A stretch of DNA of 41,066 nt, from contig CAYFLU010000007.1 of NCBI GenBank assembly GCA_964343975.1, positions 1-41,066 of the forward strand, given 5' to 3'. Positions 1 through 11,537 of the stretch are shown piece by piece. The DNA is from SCUN01 sp964343975. Lineage in GTDB: Bacteria; Acidobacteriota; Vicinamibacteria; Vicinamibacterales; SCN-69-37. A program made the position numbers and the translations under genes. The stretch's first letter is position 1, and each line of letters starts with the position of its first letter. Below the pieces are notes generated by a model that saw nothing but the letters and a program-made list of their open reading frames with translations, was not told the DNA's origin and did not search any database.

Positions 1-918
<918 letters not shown>

Positions 919-921
919 GCG

Positions 922-2847
922 TCAGATCTGGCCCTGATGCTGGGCGTTCTGCCGATGGACCATCTCGGCGTACGCGCCCTGCTGTTGCATCAGCGCGTCG
1001 TGCGTGCCGCGCTCGATCACGCGGCCTTCGTCCATAAGGAGAATGAGATCGGCGCGCCGGATCGTCGACAGCCGGTGCGCGATCACGAACGTGGTCCGGC
1101 CGGCCAGCAACGTCGCCATCGACGCCTGAATCAGCTGTTCGCTTTCGGTGTCGAGATTGCTCGTGGCCTCGTCGAGGATGAGGATCTGGGGCGCCTTCAG
1201 CACGGCGCGGGCGATGGCCAGCCGCTGACACTGACCGCCCGATAGCTTGACGCCGCGCTCACCAATGAAGGTGTCGTAGCCCTGCGGCAGCTTCTCGATG
1301 AACTCGTGGGCGTTGGCACGACGTGCGGCGTCTTCCACTTCTTCGGCCGTGGCCTCGGCGCGACCGTAGGCGATGTTGTCGCGCACGGACCCGTCGAAGA
1401 GGAACACGTCCTGCTGCACGATCGCGATCAGATCGCGGTACGTCGTCAGACGACAGTCGCGAATGTCGACGCCGTTGAGGCGAATGGCGCCGGCGGTCGG
1501 ATCGTGGAAGCGCGCGACCAGATCCGTCACGGTGGTCTTGCCGGCGCCGCTCCGGCCGACGAGCGCGATCACCGACCCGCCGGGCACCGTCACCGAGAAA
1601 TCGCGCACCACCGGCTGGCCCTCGCGATACGCGAACTCCACGCCGTCGAAGACCAGCGAGTCGACGTGCCGCGGCGCGTGGATGGCGTCCGGGCGGTCGG
1701 GCTTGTCGTGCGGCAGATCGAGCACCTCGAACACGCGCTCCATGGCCGCGAGCGAGCGCTGGATTTCCGAGAACGAGTTCACGAGCTGCCACACGGGGTT
1801 GAGCAGCAACATCGAGTAGAGCTGGAACGCCATGATGTCGCCGATCGTGGCGCCGCCCTGAAGGTTCAGATAGCCGCCGTACCAGATGATGGCGACGTTC
1901 ACGAGCCCGAGCAGCACATTCCACGACGTCCACAACACCATCTCGCGCCGCTGGGCGAACAGCTCCTTGCGCAACACGGTGTGACGGCCGACGAGGTAGT
2001 CCACCATCTCCCGGGCTTCGCGACCGAACGCGCGCACCACACGGATGCCGGAGAAGGTCTCGCCCACGCGCCCGTCGACGTCTTCCACGTCCTTGCGGAT
2101 CGAGCGATAGATCGGACGGATGCGCCGCGCGAAGATCACGCTCATCGCCATCACACCGGGCACGATGGCCAGCGCCGTGACGGCGAGGCGCCAGTTGAGC
2201 ACGAACAACACGCCGCCGGCCACGAGGAGCCGCACGACCGATACGGCCGGCGACACGACGGCCAGCTGCAACATCCCGGTCGTGGTCTCCACGTCGCCCG
2301 TGATGCGCGACAAGATGCCGCCGGTCTTCATCTCCCACAGCCGCGGCAACGGCAGGTGCAGCAGATGGTCGTACAACGCCCGACGCAGCGACAGCATGAC
2401 GCGAACATTGAGCAGCCGCAGCCGGTAGTCCTTCAGCACGTTGACCAGGTTCGACGCGAGCATGAACCCGACAAACGCCGCACCCGCGAGATTGAGCCAC
2501 CGCAGGCGCGTGGCGGCATCGAGCGTGCCGTTGAGCAGCACGCGATCGATCATGAACCGCATGAACAGCGGCTCGACCATCTGCATGCCCGCGGCGAGCA
2601 ACGCGAGCGCGCCGACGCCGGCCACCGCCAGACGATGCGGCTTCAGGCGACGGAGATACTCGCCAATGAGTCGCCGGCCGCGGGCGAGTTTCGAGGGGGG
2701 AGCGGCGTCGGCTGAGGGTTCGGCCTCGAGCGGCGCGCCGTCGGCGCCGAGCCGGCCCGTGCGATACACCGTGCGGAATGCGCGATAGCGCGCCCGCGAC
2801 GACCGCGGCGGTCGTCCGGATCCGCCCGGCCTCTGCGTGTTCGCCAT
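922..2847 (-). CDS. ABC transporter, fused permease/ATPase (MsbA-like exporter)
   Basis: This is a 641-aa half-transporter that exports a lipid, drug or peptide substrate as a homodimer in the inner membrane. A ~65-residue basic, low-complexity N-terminal extension precedes the six-helix transmembrane domain (about 70-340). The nucleotide-binding domain has an A-loop Tyr near 407, Walker A GRSGAGKTT (431-439), signature LSGGQ (535-539), Walker B ILILDE followed by ATSNLD (about 555-565), and H-loop IAHRLST. All catalytic motifs are present, so the protein should be active. Its start lies near that of the divergent DUF2461 gene (23 bp apart), so the two share a promoter region. The substrate cannot be told from sequence. 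A second, unrelated copy of the same class lies at 6018-7789. Confidence 0.93.
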   Translation of the reverse strand: MANTQRPGGSGRPPRSSRARYRAFRTVYRTGRLGADGAPLEAEPSADAAPPSKLARGRRLIGEYLRRLKPHRLAVAGVGALALLAAGMQMVEPLFMRFMIDRVLLNGTLDAATRLRWLNLAGAAFVGFMLASNLVNVLKDYRLRLLNVRVMLSLRRALYDHLLHLPLPRLWEMKTGGILSRITGDVETTTGMLQLAVVSPAVSVVRLLVAGGVLFVLNWRLAVTALAIVPGVMAMSVIFARRIRPIYRSIRKDVEDVDGRVGETFSGIRVVRAFGREAREMVDYLVGRHTVLRKELFAQRREMVLWTSWNVLLGLVNVAIIWYGGYLNLQGGATIGDIMAFQLYSMLLLNPVWQLVNSFSEIQRSLAAMERVFEVLDLPHDKPDRPDAIHAPRHVDSLVFDGVEFAYREGQPVVRDFSVTVPGGSVIALVGRSGAGKTTVTDLVARFHDPTAGAIRLNGVDIRDCRLTTYRDLIAIVQQDVFLFDGSVRDNIAYGRAEATAEEVEDAARRANAHEFIEKLPQGYDTFIGERGVKLSGGQCQRLAIARAVLKAPQILILDEATSNLDTESEQLIQASMATLLAGRTTFVIAHRLSTIRRADLILLMDEGRVIERGTHDALMQQQGAYAEMVHRQNAQHQGQI

Positions 2848-2869
2848 GACTCTGCTCTACGATACAACG

Positions 2870-3541
2870 ATGGCCTTCACGGGATTCGACCGCCGCTTCT
2901 TCACGTTTCTCAAGCAGCTCAAAGCGAACAACAACCGCGAGTGGTTCGCCGCCAACAAAACGCGCTATCAGGAAGAAGTGGAAGCGCCGGCGCTCGCCTT
3001 CATCACCGACTTCGCGCCGAAGTTGAAGGCGATCAGTCCACGATTCGTCGCGGATCCACGCCGCACCGGCGGCTCGATGTTCCGCATCTATCGCGACACG
3101 CGCTTCTCGCACGACAAGACACCGTACAAGACGCACGTCGGTCTCCACTTCTGGCACGACGGAGAGGGTCTTGAGAGTGCGCCGACGTTCTATCTCCATC
3201 TCCAGCCCGGCGAGATCTTCGGTGGCGGTGGTGTGTGGCATCCCGATCCGGTGACGCTCCGCAAGATTCGCCTGCGCATCGACGCCGCACCCAAGGAATG
3301 GAAGGCCGTGCTCGCGGCCACGCTCGATATCGAAGGCCGTTCCCTTAAACGCGTGCCGGCCGGCTTCCCTGCCGACCATCCGTTCGGCGATGACCTGAAG
3401 CGCACCGATCACTTCGCCTCCGACGAGTTCACCGCGGCCGACCTGGCCTCCGCGAAGTTCGTCGATCGGTATGCCGCCACCTGCAAGCGCATGGCGCCGC
3501 TGATGAAGTTCCTCACCGCCGCCGTCGAACAAAAGTGGTGA
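2870..3541 (+). CDS. DUF2461 family protein
   Basis: This 223-aa protein matches the DUF2461 (TIGR02453) family, whose function is unknown. Hallmarks are the N-terminal FLKQLKANNNREWFAANK segment, then GGSMFRIYRDTRFSHDKTPY and a region rich in aromatic and Gly residues (YLHLQPGEIFGGGGVW). The length is normal for the family. I place the start at the ATG of MAFTGFDRRFF, because the family begins there; an upstream in-frame ATG at 2837 would add 11 residues and overlap the divergent ABC gene. No signal peptide or membrane segment is seen, so it is probably cytoplasmic. Confidence 0.88.
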   Translation: MAFTGFDRRFFTFLKQLKANNNREWFAANKTRYQEEVEAPALAFITDFAPKLKAISPRFVADPRRTGGSMFRIYRDTRFSHDKTPYKTHVGLHFWHDGEGLESAPTFYLHLQPGEIFGGGGVWHPDPVTLRKIRLRIDAAPKEWKAVLAATLDIEGRSLKRVPAGFPADHPFGDDLKRTDHFASDEFTAADLASAKFVDRYAATCKRMAPLMKFLTAAVEQKW

Positions 3542-3588
3542 CGCCGTGAAAGTTCGGCGGGGGGAGCCCGGTCATATGTAACAGCGAT

Positions 3589-4338
3589 ATGACACCCCCC
3601 GTCGGCAGCCGCGACACCCGCCCCTACGCGAGAGAACTGAAGTTCCTCGCGCCGATGGCCGATGCCGCCGGCATCCGGGCCTGGATGCGGTACACGCTCA
3701 CCGTGGATCCGCACGGCACCGGCACACACCACGACGAATACGACATCTCGACGATCTACTTCGACACCAACGGCCACGACGTGTTCAATCGCCGCGGCTC
3801 CTTCGGGCGCGCCAAACTCCGCATCCGTCGCTACGGTCGCTCGCAGGCAGCCTTCCTCGAACGCAAGCTGCGCACCGACGGCATGCTCGCGAAACGACGC
3901 ACACCCGTGCCGCTCACCGAGCTCCCGCGCCTCACCGGTCCACTGGACGCGACCTGGCCGGGCCACTGGTTTCACAAGCGCTTGCTCAAGCGCGCGCTGC
4001 GGCCCTCGACGCAGATGACCTATCACCGCGTAGCGCGCAGCGCGCAACACGACCTCGGCTACGTGCGCGTGACGATGGACGTCGATCTGCGCGTGCAACC
4101 CGCCTACGGCTTCGCCTTCAGCGCGGAGCGCGGCGCACCGCTCTCGCCCACGCACGCGATCGTGGAAGTGAAATTCCAGGGGCCGGAGCCGGCGCTGCTC
4201 GCCGATCTCTGCCGGACCTTCCGGCTCGCCCCGCAATCGCTCTCGAAGTACCGCCTCGGCGCCACCGCGCTCGGCGTCGTCTCCGCGACGCCGGCCACGC
4301 TCGACACCGCGGCCTTCTCGATCGGAGACCCGTCATGA
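3589..4338 (+). CDS. VTC-domain protein (polyphosphate polymerase-like)
   Basis: The 249-aa protein has the VTC/triphosphate-tunnel fold pattern: an N-terminal ELKF strand, YDISTIYFDT, a basic strand AKLRIRRYG, FLERKLRTD, the late acidic strand VEVKFQG, and a terminal SKYRLG. In yeast Vtc4 this tunnel domain makes polyphosphate from ATP. The bacterial relatives are largely uncharacterised, so polymerase activity here is inferred. It has no signal peptide. The stop overlaps the start of the next gene by 4 nt (ATGA at 4335-4338), so it is translationally coupled to a secreted CotH-kinase protein, a known recurring partnership. Confidence 0.82.
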   Translation: MTPPVGSRDTRPYARELKFLAPMADAAGIRAWMRYTLTVDPHGTGTHHDEYDISTIYFDTNGHDVFNRRGSFGRAKLRIRRYGRSQAAFLERKLRTDGMLAKRRTPVPLTELPRLTGPLDATWPGHWFHKRLLKRALRPSTQMTYHRVARSAQHDLGYVRVTMDVDLRVQPAYGFAFSAERGAPLSPTHAIVEVKFQGPEPALLADLCRTFRLAPQSLSKYRLGATALGVVSATPATLDTAAFSIGDPS

Positions 4339-6011
4339 CACTGCACATTCGTCGTTCCGCGTTGCTCTCGCTCATCGGCGCGCTCGCGCTCTCAAGCGGC
4401 ATCGCCGCCGATCAGGGCGGCCGCGGCTTCGGCCCGCCCGGAGGCCAGGGCGGCTTCGGTGGCCCGGGCGGCCCCGGCATGCAAGAAGAGATCAAGCTCG
4501 TCAAACAGTTCGACAAAGACGGCGACAAGATCCTGAACAGCGCCGAGCGCAAGGCCGCGAAGGCCTACCTCGAGAGCTCGAACAGTGGCGGCGGTGGACG
4601 CATGGGCCGCATGGGTGGGCCGCGCGGCGGCGGCAACACCGGCACGATCGCGAAAGGCCGCACGATCTCCCCGAAGGACGTGCCGACCTACACGAACGCG
4701 GGCTTCTTCGACGCCAACACGTTCCGCACGTTCTTTCTCACGTTCGAAGACGCCGACTGGGAGAGCCAGCTCGTCGCCTTCAAGAACACCGACGTCGACG
4801 TGCCCGCCACCGTCGTGCTCGACGGCAAGACCTACAAGGATGTCGGCGTGAAGTTCCACGGCTCGTCGTCATTCTTCATGGTGGGCGATGGCCAGAAGCG
4901 CTCGTTGAACCTGAAGCTCGACCTCGTGCACGCCGACCAGCAGATCGGCGGCCAGCACACGCTGATCCTGCTCAACTCGGCGGAAGACGCGACGTTCCTG
5001 CGGTCGGTCCTCTTTCTCACGGTGGCGCGTGCGTATCTGCCGGCGTCACAGGCAAACCACGTGCGCGTGGCGATCAATGGCGAGTCGTGGGGCACGTATG
5101 TGAACGTGCAGCACTACTCGAAGGACTTCATCAAGGAGCACTTCAACACCACGGACGGCGCGCGGTGGAAGGTGCCGGGCAACCCGGGCGCGCGCGGCGG
5201 CCTCGAATACCTCGGCGACGACCCGGCGGCGTACAATTCGCACTACGAGATCAAGTCGAAGGACGACCCGAAATCGTGGGCGGCCTTCATCAATCTCTGC
5301 AAGGTGCTCAACACGACGCCGGCCGACAAGCTCGAGGCGGCACTCGCGCCGATCCTCGACGTGGACGGCATGCTCCGATTCCTCGCGGTCGACAATGCGC
5401 TCGTCAACGACGATGGCTACTGGACGCGCTCGAGCGACTTCTCGATCTATCTCGACACCAAGGGCATGTTCCACGTATTCCCGTGGGATTCGAACGAGAC
5501 GTTCGCCGCCGATTCGATCGGCAGCGGCGAGAACGGGCGCGGGCGTGGCCCCGGCGGTGGACGCATGGGCCCGCCACCGGATGGATTTGGTCCACCCAAT
5601 GGCTTCGGCCCTCCGGGAGGCTTTGATCAGCAAGGACGCGGCGGCCGTGGCGGACGCGGTCCCGGCGGGCCCGGCGGCATGGGCGGCGGCATGGGCAGCG
5701 CGACGCTCGATCCGCTCTCGGGCCTGAATGACACGGCGAAACCACTGCGCTCGAAGCTCTTCGCAGTGCCCGCGCTCCGCGCGAAGTATCTGGGCTATGT
5801 GAAGGACATCGCGACGAAGTGGCTCGACTGGAACACGCTCGGTCCGGTGGCGGACGCCGCGCGCGCCCGCATCACGGATGAGGTGAAGGCCGATCCGAAG
5901 AAGCTCGACTCGAACGAGGCATACGAGTCGGCCTACACTGCGCTGCAGAAGTTCGCCGCGGACCGCCGGGCCTACCTCCTGAGCTACACGGATCCGTCAG
6001 TGAAGAAATAG
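4335..6011 (+). CDS. Secreted CotH-type protein kinase with EF-hand
   Basis: This 558-aa exported protein starts with a signal peptide (residues 1-25, ending SSGIAA). A Gly/Pro-rich linker, one EF-hand loop (DKDGDKILNSAE, about residues 56-67) and a second Gly-rich linker follow, then a CotH kinase domain (about 120-390). Recognisable CotH parts are YKDVGVKFHGSSSF, the LNLKLDL strand, ILLNSAEDATFLRS, and the Asp-containing FPWDSNETF block near residue 385, equivalent to the metal-binding end of the active site. The spore protein CotH is an atypical Ser kinase; the targets here are unknown. A Gly/Pro/Phe-rich insertion of ~55 residues (about 395-455) interrupts the C-terminal part. It is coupled to the VTC gene upstream and lies 6 nt from the downstream ABC gene. 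Confidence 0.88.
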   Translation: MTLHIRRSALLSLIGALALSSGIAADQGGRGFGPPGGQGGFGGPGGPGMQEEIKLVKQFDKDGDKILNSAERKAAKAYLESSNSGGGGRMGRMGGPRGGGNTGTIAKGRTISPKDVPTYTNAGFFDANTFRTFFLTFEDADWESQLVAFKNTDVDVPATVVLDGKTYKDVGVKFHGSSSFFMVGDGQKRSLNLKLDLVHADQQIGGQHTLILLNSAEDATFLRSVLFLTVARAYLPASQANHVRVAINGESWGTYVNVQHYSKDFIKEHFNTTDGARWKVPGNPGARGGLEYLGDDPAAYNSHYEIKSKDDPKSWAAFINLCKVLNTTPADKLEAALAPILDVDGMLRFLAVDNALVNDDGYWTRSSDFSIYLDTKGMFHVFPWDSNETFAADSIGSGENGRGRGPGGGRMGPPPDGFGPPNGFGPPGGFDQQGRGGRGGRGPGGPGGMGGGMGSATLDPLSGLNDTAKPLRSKLFAVPALRAKYLGYVKDIATKWLDWNTLGPVADAARARITDEVKADPKKLDSNEAYESAYTALQKFAADRRAYLLSYTDPSVKK

Positions 6012-6017
6012 CGATAG

Positions 6018-7789
6018 ATGAAGAAGTCCTACATCGATCCGCGCGATCTGCCACCGGTCAACCCGGTGACATTTCGCCGGATCGTGTCCTATCTCGGCCC
6101 GTACCGGGGACGCCTCCTCGCGATCGGCGTCATCATCGCGATCTGCGCGCTCCTGAATCTGCTTCCGCCGCTCCTCATCAAGACGATCGTCGACGACGCG
6201 ATTCCGCAGAAGCAGATTGGGCGCCTGCTGTGGTTGTGCGCCGCGATGGTGGCGGGGCCGCTCGCCGCGGGTCTGCTGCAGGTCGCGCAGAAGTACCTCG
6301 CCGCGCAGACGAGCGAGCGCGTGATGCTCGATCTACGGATGCAGCTGTTCCGTCACTTCACCGACCTGCCGCTCGTGTGGTTCGCCGCCGCGCGCCCCGG
6401 TGAGGCGCTGTCGCGCGTGCTGAACGACGTGCAGGGCGTGGGCTCGATGATGTCGTCCACGCTCGTGGCCGTGCTCGAGAACACGATCGTGCTCACGAGC
6501 GCGGCGATTACCCTGCTCGTGCTCGACTGGCGGCTCGCGCTCCTGGCCCTGGCCGTGCTCCCGCTCTTCGTCATCCCCACGCGCCGCGTCGGCGCCACGC
6601 GAAAGCAGCTCCGTCGTCAGGCGCAACTGCGCACGGCCGACATGACGAGCCTGCTGTCGGAGACGCTGAGTGTGTCGGGCGCGCTGCTGCTGAAAGTGTT
6701 TGGCGCCGAGCGCTTCGAGGCGGAGCGGCTCGAGCGCACCGCCACGGACCTCATGGCCGTGTCGCTGAAGCAGACGCTCACGGGGCGCTGGTTCCAGATG
6801 CTGCTCGGCCTCTTCGAGAACGTCGGCCCCGCCGTGATCTTCGCCGCCGGCGGCTGGTTCGTGATCCGCGGCGACATCGGCCTCGGCACCGTCGTGGCGT
6901 TCGTCACCGTGCTGCGCAAGCTCTACCAGCCCGCGTCGCAACTGGCCGGCGTGCACGTGGATCTCATCACGTCCTACGCCTACTTCGAGCGCGTGTTCGC
7001 CGTGCTCGACATCGCGCCGGNNNNNNNNNNNNNNNNNNNNNNNNNNNNNNNNNNNNNNNNNNNNNNNNNNNNNNNNNNNNNNNNNNNNNNNNNNNNNNNN
7101 NNNNNNNNNNNNNNNNNNNNATCGCGCCGGGCGAAACCGTGGCGGTGGTGGGCGCGTCGGGCTCGGGCAAGAGCACGCTCGCGGCGCTCGTGCCGCGGCT
7201 CTACGATCCGGACACCGGCGCGGTCACGATCGACGGGCACGACCTGCGCGATGTGGCGATCGCGTCACTGCGTGCGCACATCGCGGTGGTGCTGCAGGAC
7301 ACCTATCTCTTCCACGGCACGATGCGCGAGAACCTGCAGTACGCGCGTCCCGGCGCGAGCGATGCCGACATGCGCGCTGCCGTCACGGCGGCGCAGCTCG
7401 ACGCGCTCGTTGTCACGTTGCCGCAGGGGCTCGACACGCTCGTCGGCGACCGCGGCTATCAGCTCTCGGGCGGCGAGCGTCAGCGCGTGGCGATCGCGCG
7501 GGCGCTATTGCGCAACCCGCGCATTCTCATCCTCGACGAGGCCACGAGCGCGCTCGACGGCGCGAATGAGGCGCAGATTCTCGCCGCGCTCCAGCCGCTG
7601 CGGCGCGGGCGCACGAGCCTCGTGATCGCGCACCGCCTCAGCACCGTCCTCGACGCGGATCGCATCGTGCTCATGGACAAGGGCCGGGTGATCGCAGCAG
7701 GCACGCACGCGACGCTCCTCACCGAGTCGCCGCAGTACGCGGCGTTGTTCACTCAACAGATGAAGGGACGCTCCCGAGCGGGCCTGTAG
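6018..7789 (+). CDS. ABC transporter, fused permease/ATPase, interrupted by assembly gap
   Basis: This is an MsbA/LmrA-type half-exporter. The transmembrane domain (from MKKSYIDPRDLPPVNPVTF through VFAVLDIAP) is complete and ends at a run of 100 N. After the gap the ATPase resumes at IAPGETVAVVG with Walker A GASGSGKST, signature LSGGERQRVAIARALL, Walker B ILILDEATSALD and H-loop IAHRLST. About 40 residues (inter-domain linker plus first strands of the ATPase, including the A-loop) should lie in the gap. The two halves are out of frame with each other if 100 nt is taken literally; the true gap must be 2 modulo 3, for example about 119-122 nt. I treat it as one intact gene with a mis-sized gap, not a pseudogene. 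Confidence 0.9.
7021..7120. other. Assembly gap (100 N)
   Basis: A nominal 100-N spacer inside the ABC exporter gene. The same 10 bases, atcgcgccgg, end the left contig and begin the right one. Collapsing them would keep the reading frame but would delete ~40 conserved residues, so real sequence is missing here. Confidence 0.99.
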
Positions 7790-7797
7790 AAATGCGA

Positions 7798-7831
7798 AAG
7801 GGCATCGCCCGATTTGTAGGGAGATGCCCTT
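7798..7831 (+). terminator. Hairpin downstream of ABC exporter gene
   Basis: Arms aagggcatc (7798-7806) and gatgccctt (7823-7831) form a 9-bp stem with a 16-nt loop, starting 8 nt after the exporter stop codon. There is no long T-run, so intrinsic termination is plausible but not certain. Confidence 0.5.
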
Positions 7832-8153
7832 GTCGACGTCTTTCGACTCGCTCTGCCGCGCTGCGCGTGTGTCGCTCGAAGCGACGAGCCCGCATGATGG
7901 GGGCGATGCAGTGGGTGTGCGGAGCGACGATCGCGGTGTCGTCGTTCACGTGCCCCGAGGCTTCAGTGCTTACGGCCCGTGAGTCCTCGGGTGTCGGTGG
8001 TTCGGTGGAGCACCATCAGCAGAAGTCGTTCCCATTTCCTGCCAACCTCCTTTCCGAAAACTTGCTCTGCCCTGTGTATCGGCAGCGCGTGATTTCAAAT
8101 TAGACCTGTCGCATGCACGCGTCAACGACGATTTTTCCGCAGTGGAGATTCCA
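7832..8153. other. Intergenic stretch without a convincing gene
   Basis: About 320 bp between convergent genes. Short open frames on both strands lack the codon pattern and family features of the surrounding genes. One hairpin is visible with 7-bp arms, cccgagg at 7954-7960 and cctcggg at 7985-7991. I see no promoter, RNA gene or repeat that I can name. Confidence 0.6.
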
Positions 8154-8456
8154 CTACGGGCGCACGGGCGTGGCGGCCCATTCGCCGATCACGGTGGTCC
8201 ACTCGCGTACCTTCCAGCTCTTCACGAGACCGTTCAGCACGTAGGGATCGGACTTCGCGAATCGTTCGGCGACCTCGGGCGATTCGCCGCGAAACATCAG
8301 GAGCGCCGTGTCGAGCGGATCCTGGAGCGCCCCGCCCAGCAGCAGCTCGCCATTCGCATTGGAACTCCATCCCAGTTTCAAGTGTGCTTCGCGAAACTGT
8401 GGGCGGCGCTCGAGATAATCCGATGACAGCTCATAAACCAACAGGTAGTGCTTCAT
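8154..8456 (-). CDS. YciI-like protein
   Basis: This is a 100-aa protein with a YciI/ferredoxin-like alpha-beta fold. It opens with the KHYLLVYEL strand, has the central HLKLGWSSNANGELLLGGAL region, then the conserved FAKSDPYVLNGLVKSWKVREW block in which the DPY-like motif carries the putative acid residue. Members of the family are small dimeric enzymes of mostly unknown reaction; some are dehydrochlorinases. There is no signal peptide. It stands alone, divergent from the DUF1800 gene. Confidence 0.85.
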   Translation of the reverse strand: MKHYLLVYELSSDYLERRPQFREAHLKLGWSSNANGELLLGGALQDPLDTALLMFRGESPEVAERFAKSDPYVLNGLVKSWKVREWTTVIGEWAATPVRP

Positions 8457-8540
8457 GTCTAACCTCGTATGGAAGGCCTGGTGCGAATGTTAGCGGAAGT
8501 TAATGTGCGTCGACGGGGCCGGGCGATAGGATTTCGGCAA

Positions 8541-10112
<1,572 letters not shown>

Positions 10113-10118
10113 TCGGCC

Positions 10119-11399
10119 ATGGCGCTCTCTCGACGTGACGTGCTGAAGCTCGCCGCACTGGCGGCCGCGCATCCGCTCCTGCCCGTGCGCGGCATCGTGT
10201 CGAAGGCCTTCGCCGCGCCCGGCGCGGCGGATGCGAAGTTCCTCCTCGTGTTCCTCCGCGGCGGCTACGACGCCGCCTCGATCGTCGTCCCCGTCGGCAG
10301 CGACTTCTATTACGAGTCGCGCCCGACGATTGCGATCGCGCGGCCGAACCCGGCCAACCCCGACGCGGCGCTCTCGCTCGCCAAGCCGAACGAAGCCGCG
10401 CTGTGGGGCCTGCATCCGGCGCTGAAAGACACCGTGCTGCCGCTCTGGCAGAAGGGCCAGCTCGCGTTCGTACCGTTCGCGGGCACCACCGACCTCACGC
10501 GCAGCCATTTCGAAACGCAAGACAGCATCGAGGGCGGCATGCCCGTCACGACGCCAGGCACCAGGCCGCGCGCGTACGGGTCGGGCTTCCTCAATCGTCT
10601 CGCCGGCGCGCTCGATGGCCACGCGGCGCCCGTGTCATTCACCGACGGGTTGCCGGTCGTCATGAGCGGCGAGGTGGTCGTGCCGAACGTGTCGCTGAAG
10701 GGCACGGGCCGCGCGCCGTTCGACGATCGTCAGATGGGCGTGCTGGCCGGCATGTACGCGGGCACGCGCTTCGAACCACTGATCGCGGAAGGCTTCAACC
10801 TGCGCAAGACCGTGGCCGAGCAAGCCGAGCTGATGGCGCGCGGCGATGCGGGCGCCGGCATGAGCGCGGAGATGATCGCCGCCAACCGCAACGCAATCAC
10901 CGCGAAGGGCTTCGAACTCGAGGCGCGGCGTATGGCCGGGCTGATGAAGGACAAGTTCAACGTCGGCTTCATCGACGTCGGCGGCTGGGACACGCACGTG
11001 AACCAGGGCAACGCGCAGGGCCAGCTCGCCAACCTCATCACGAGCCTCGGTCAGGGGCTCGCGGGGTTCGCCGAACAGATGGGCCCGGCGTGGAAGAACA
11101 CCGTCGTGGTCGTGCTCTCGGAGTTCGGCCGCACGTTCCGCGAGAACGGCACCAAGGGCACCGACCACGGCCACGGCAGCGTGCACTGGGTGCTCGGCGG
11201 TTCAGTGAATGGCGGCCGCATCGCCGGCGATCAGGTCGCCGTCACTGCCGCATCGCTCAATCAGAACCGCGACCTCCCCGTGCTGACCGAATACCGCGCG
11301 ATGCTGAGCGGAGTCTTCAAGCGAATGTACGGCCTCGACGCCTCACGCCTCGACCGCATCTTCCCCAGCACTCAGCCGGCAGAGCTCGGACTGATCTGA
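10119..11399 (+). CDS. DUF1501 family protein, Tat-exported
   Basis: The 426-aa protein begins with a twin-arginine signal (LSRRDVLKLAALAAAHPLL), so it is probably exported folded through Tat. The DUF1501 body, related to the alkaline phosphatase/sulfatase superfamily, shows FLLVFLRGGYDAAS near the start, then VGFIDVGGWDTHVNQG, the VVVLSEFGRT block and GTDHGHGSVHWVLGG, whose Asp/His residues resemble metal ligands of that superfamily. It is the second gene of the DUF1800-DUF1501 operon. Its substrate is unknown. Confidence 0.9.
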   Translation: MALSRRDVLKLAALAAAHPLLPVRGIVSKAFAAPGAADAKFLLVFLRGGYDAASIVVPVGSDFYYESRPTIAIARPNPANPDAALSLAKPNEAALWGLHPALKDTVLPLWQKGQLAFVPFAGTTDLTRSHFETQDSIEGGMPVTTPGTRPRAYGSGFLNRLAGALDGHAAPVSFTDGLPVVMSGEVVVPNVSLKGTGRAPFDDRQMGVLAGMYAGTRFEPLIAEGFNLRKTVAEQAELMARGDAGAGMSAEMIAANRNAITAKGFELEARRMAGLMKDKFNVGFIDVGGWDTHVNQGNAQGQLANLITSLGQGLAGFAEQMGPAWKNTVVVVLSEFGRTFRENGTKGTDHGHGSVHWVLGGSVNGGRIAGDQVAVTAASLNQNRDLPVLTEYRAMLSGVFKRMYGLDASRLDRIFPSTQPAELGLI

Positions 11400-11408
11400 G
11401 CTTCGCGG

Positions 11409-11479
11409 TCCCGGGTCCCGGGTCCCGGGTTCCGGGTTCAGTTCGTGGGTTCGGCGTCCGGTTCGTGGGTTCGGCGTCC
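11409..11479. repeat. Short tandem repeats between genes
   Basis: Two repeat types lie back to back. Three copies of a 7-bp unit (cccgggt) are followed by two copies of gttcgtgggttcggcgtcc, at 11441-11459 and 11461-11479, with a 20-bp period. They fill the spacer before the oxidoreductase gene and do not code for anything recognisable. Confidence 0.85.
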
Positions 11480-11537
11480 TATCCAGCCGGGTTCCCGGCG
11501 GTTGGCGCGTGCATGGAAAGTGTTTCAGAATGAATGG

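Noticed and set aside
7792..8103. Possible 103-aa protein downstream of the ABC exporter
   Set aside because: The composition is Arg/Cys-rich and unlike neighbouring genes, there is no ribosome-binding site, it begins inside a hairpin and no motif is recognised.
11409..11479. CRISPR array
   Set aside because: Units are adjacent with no unique spacers and no cas genes are present.
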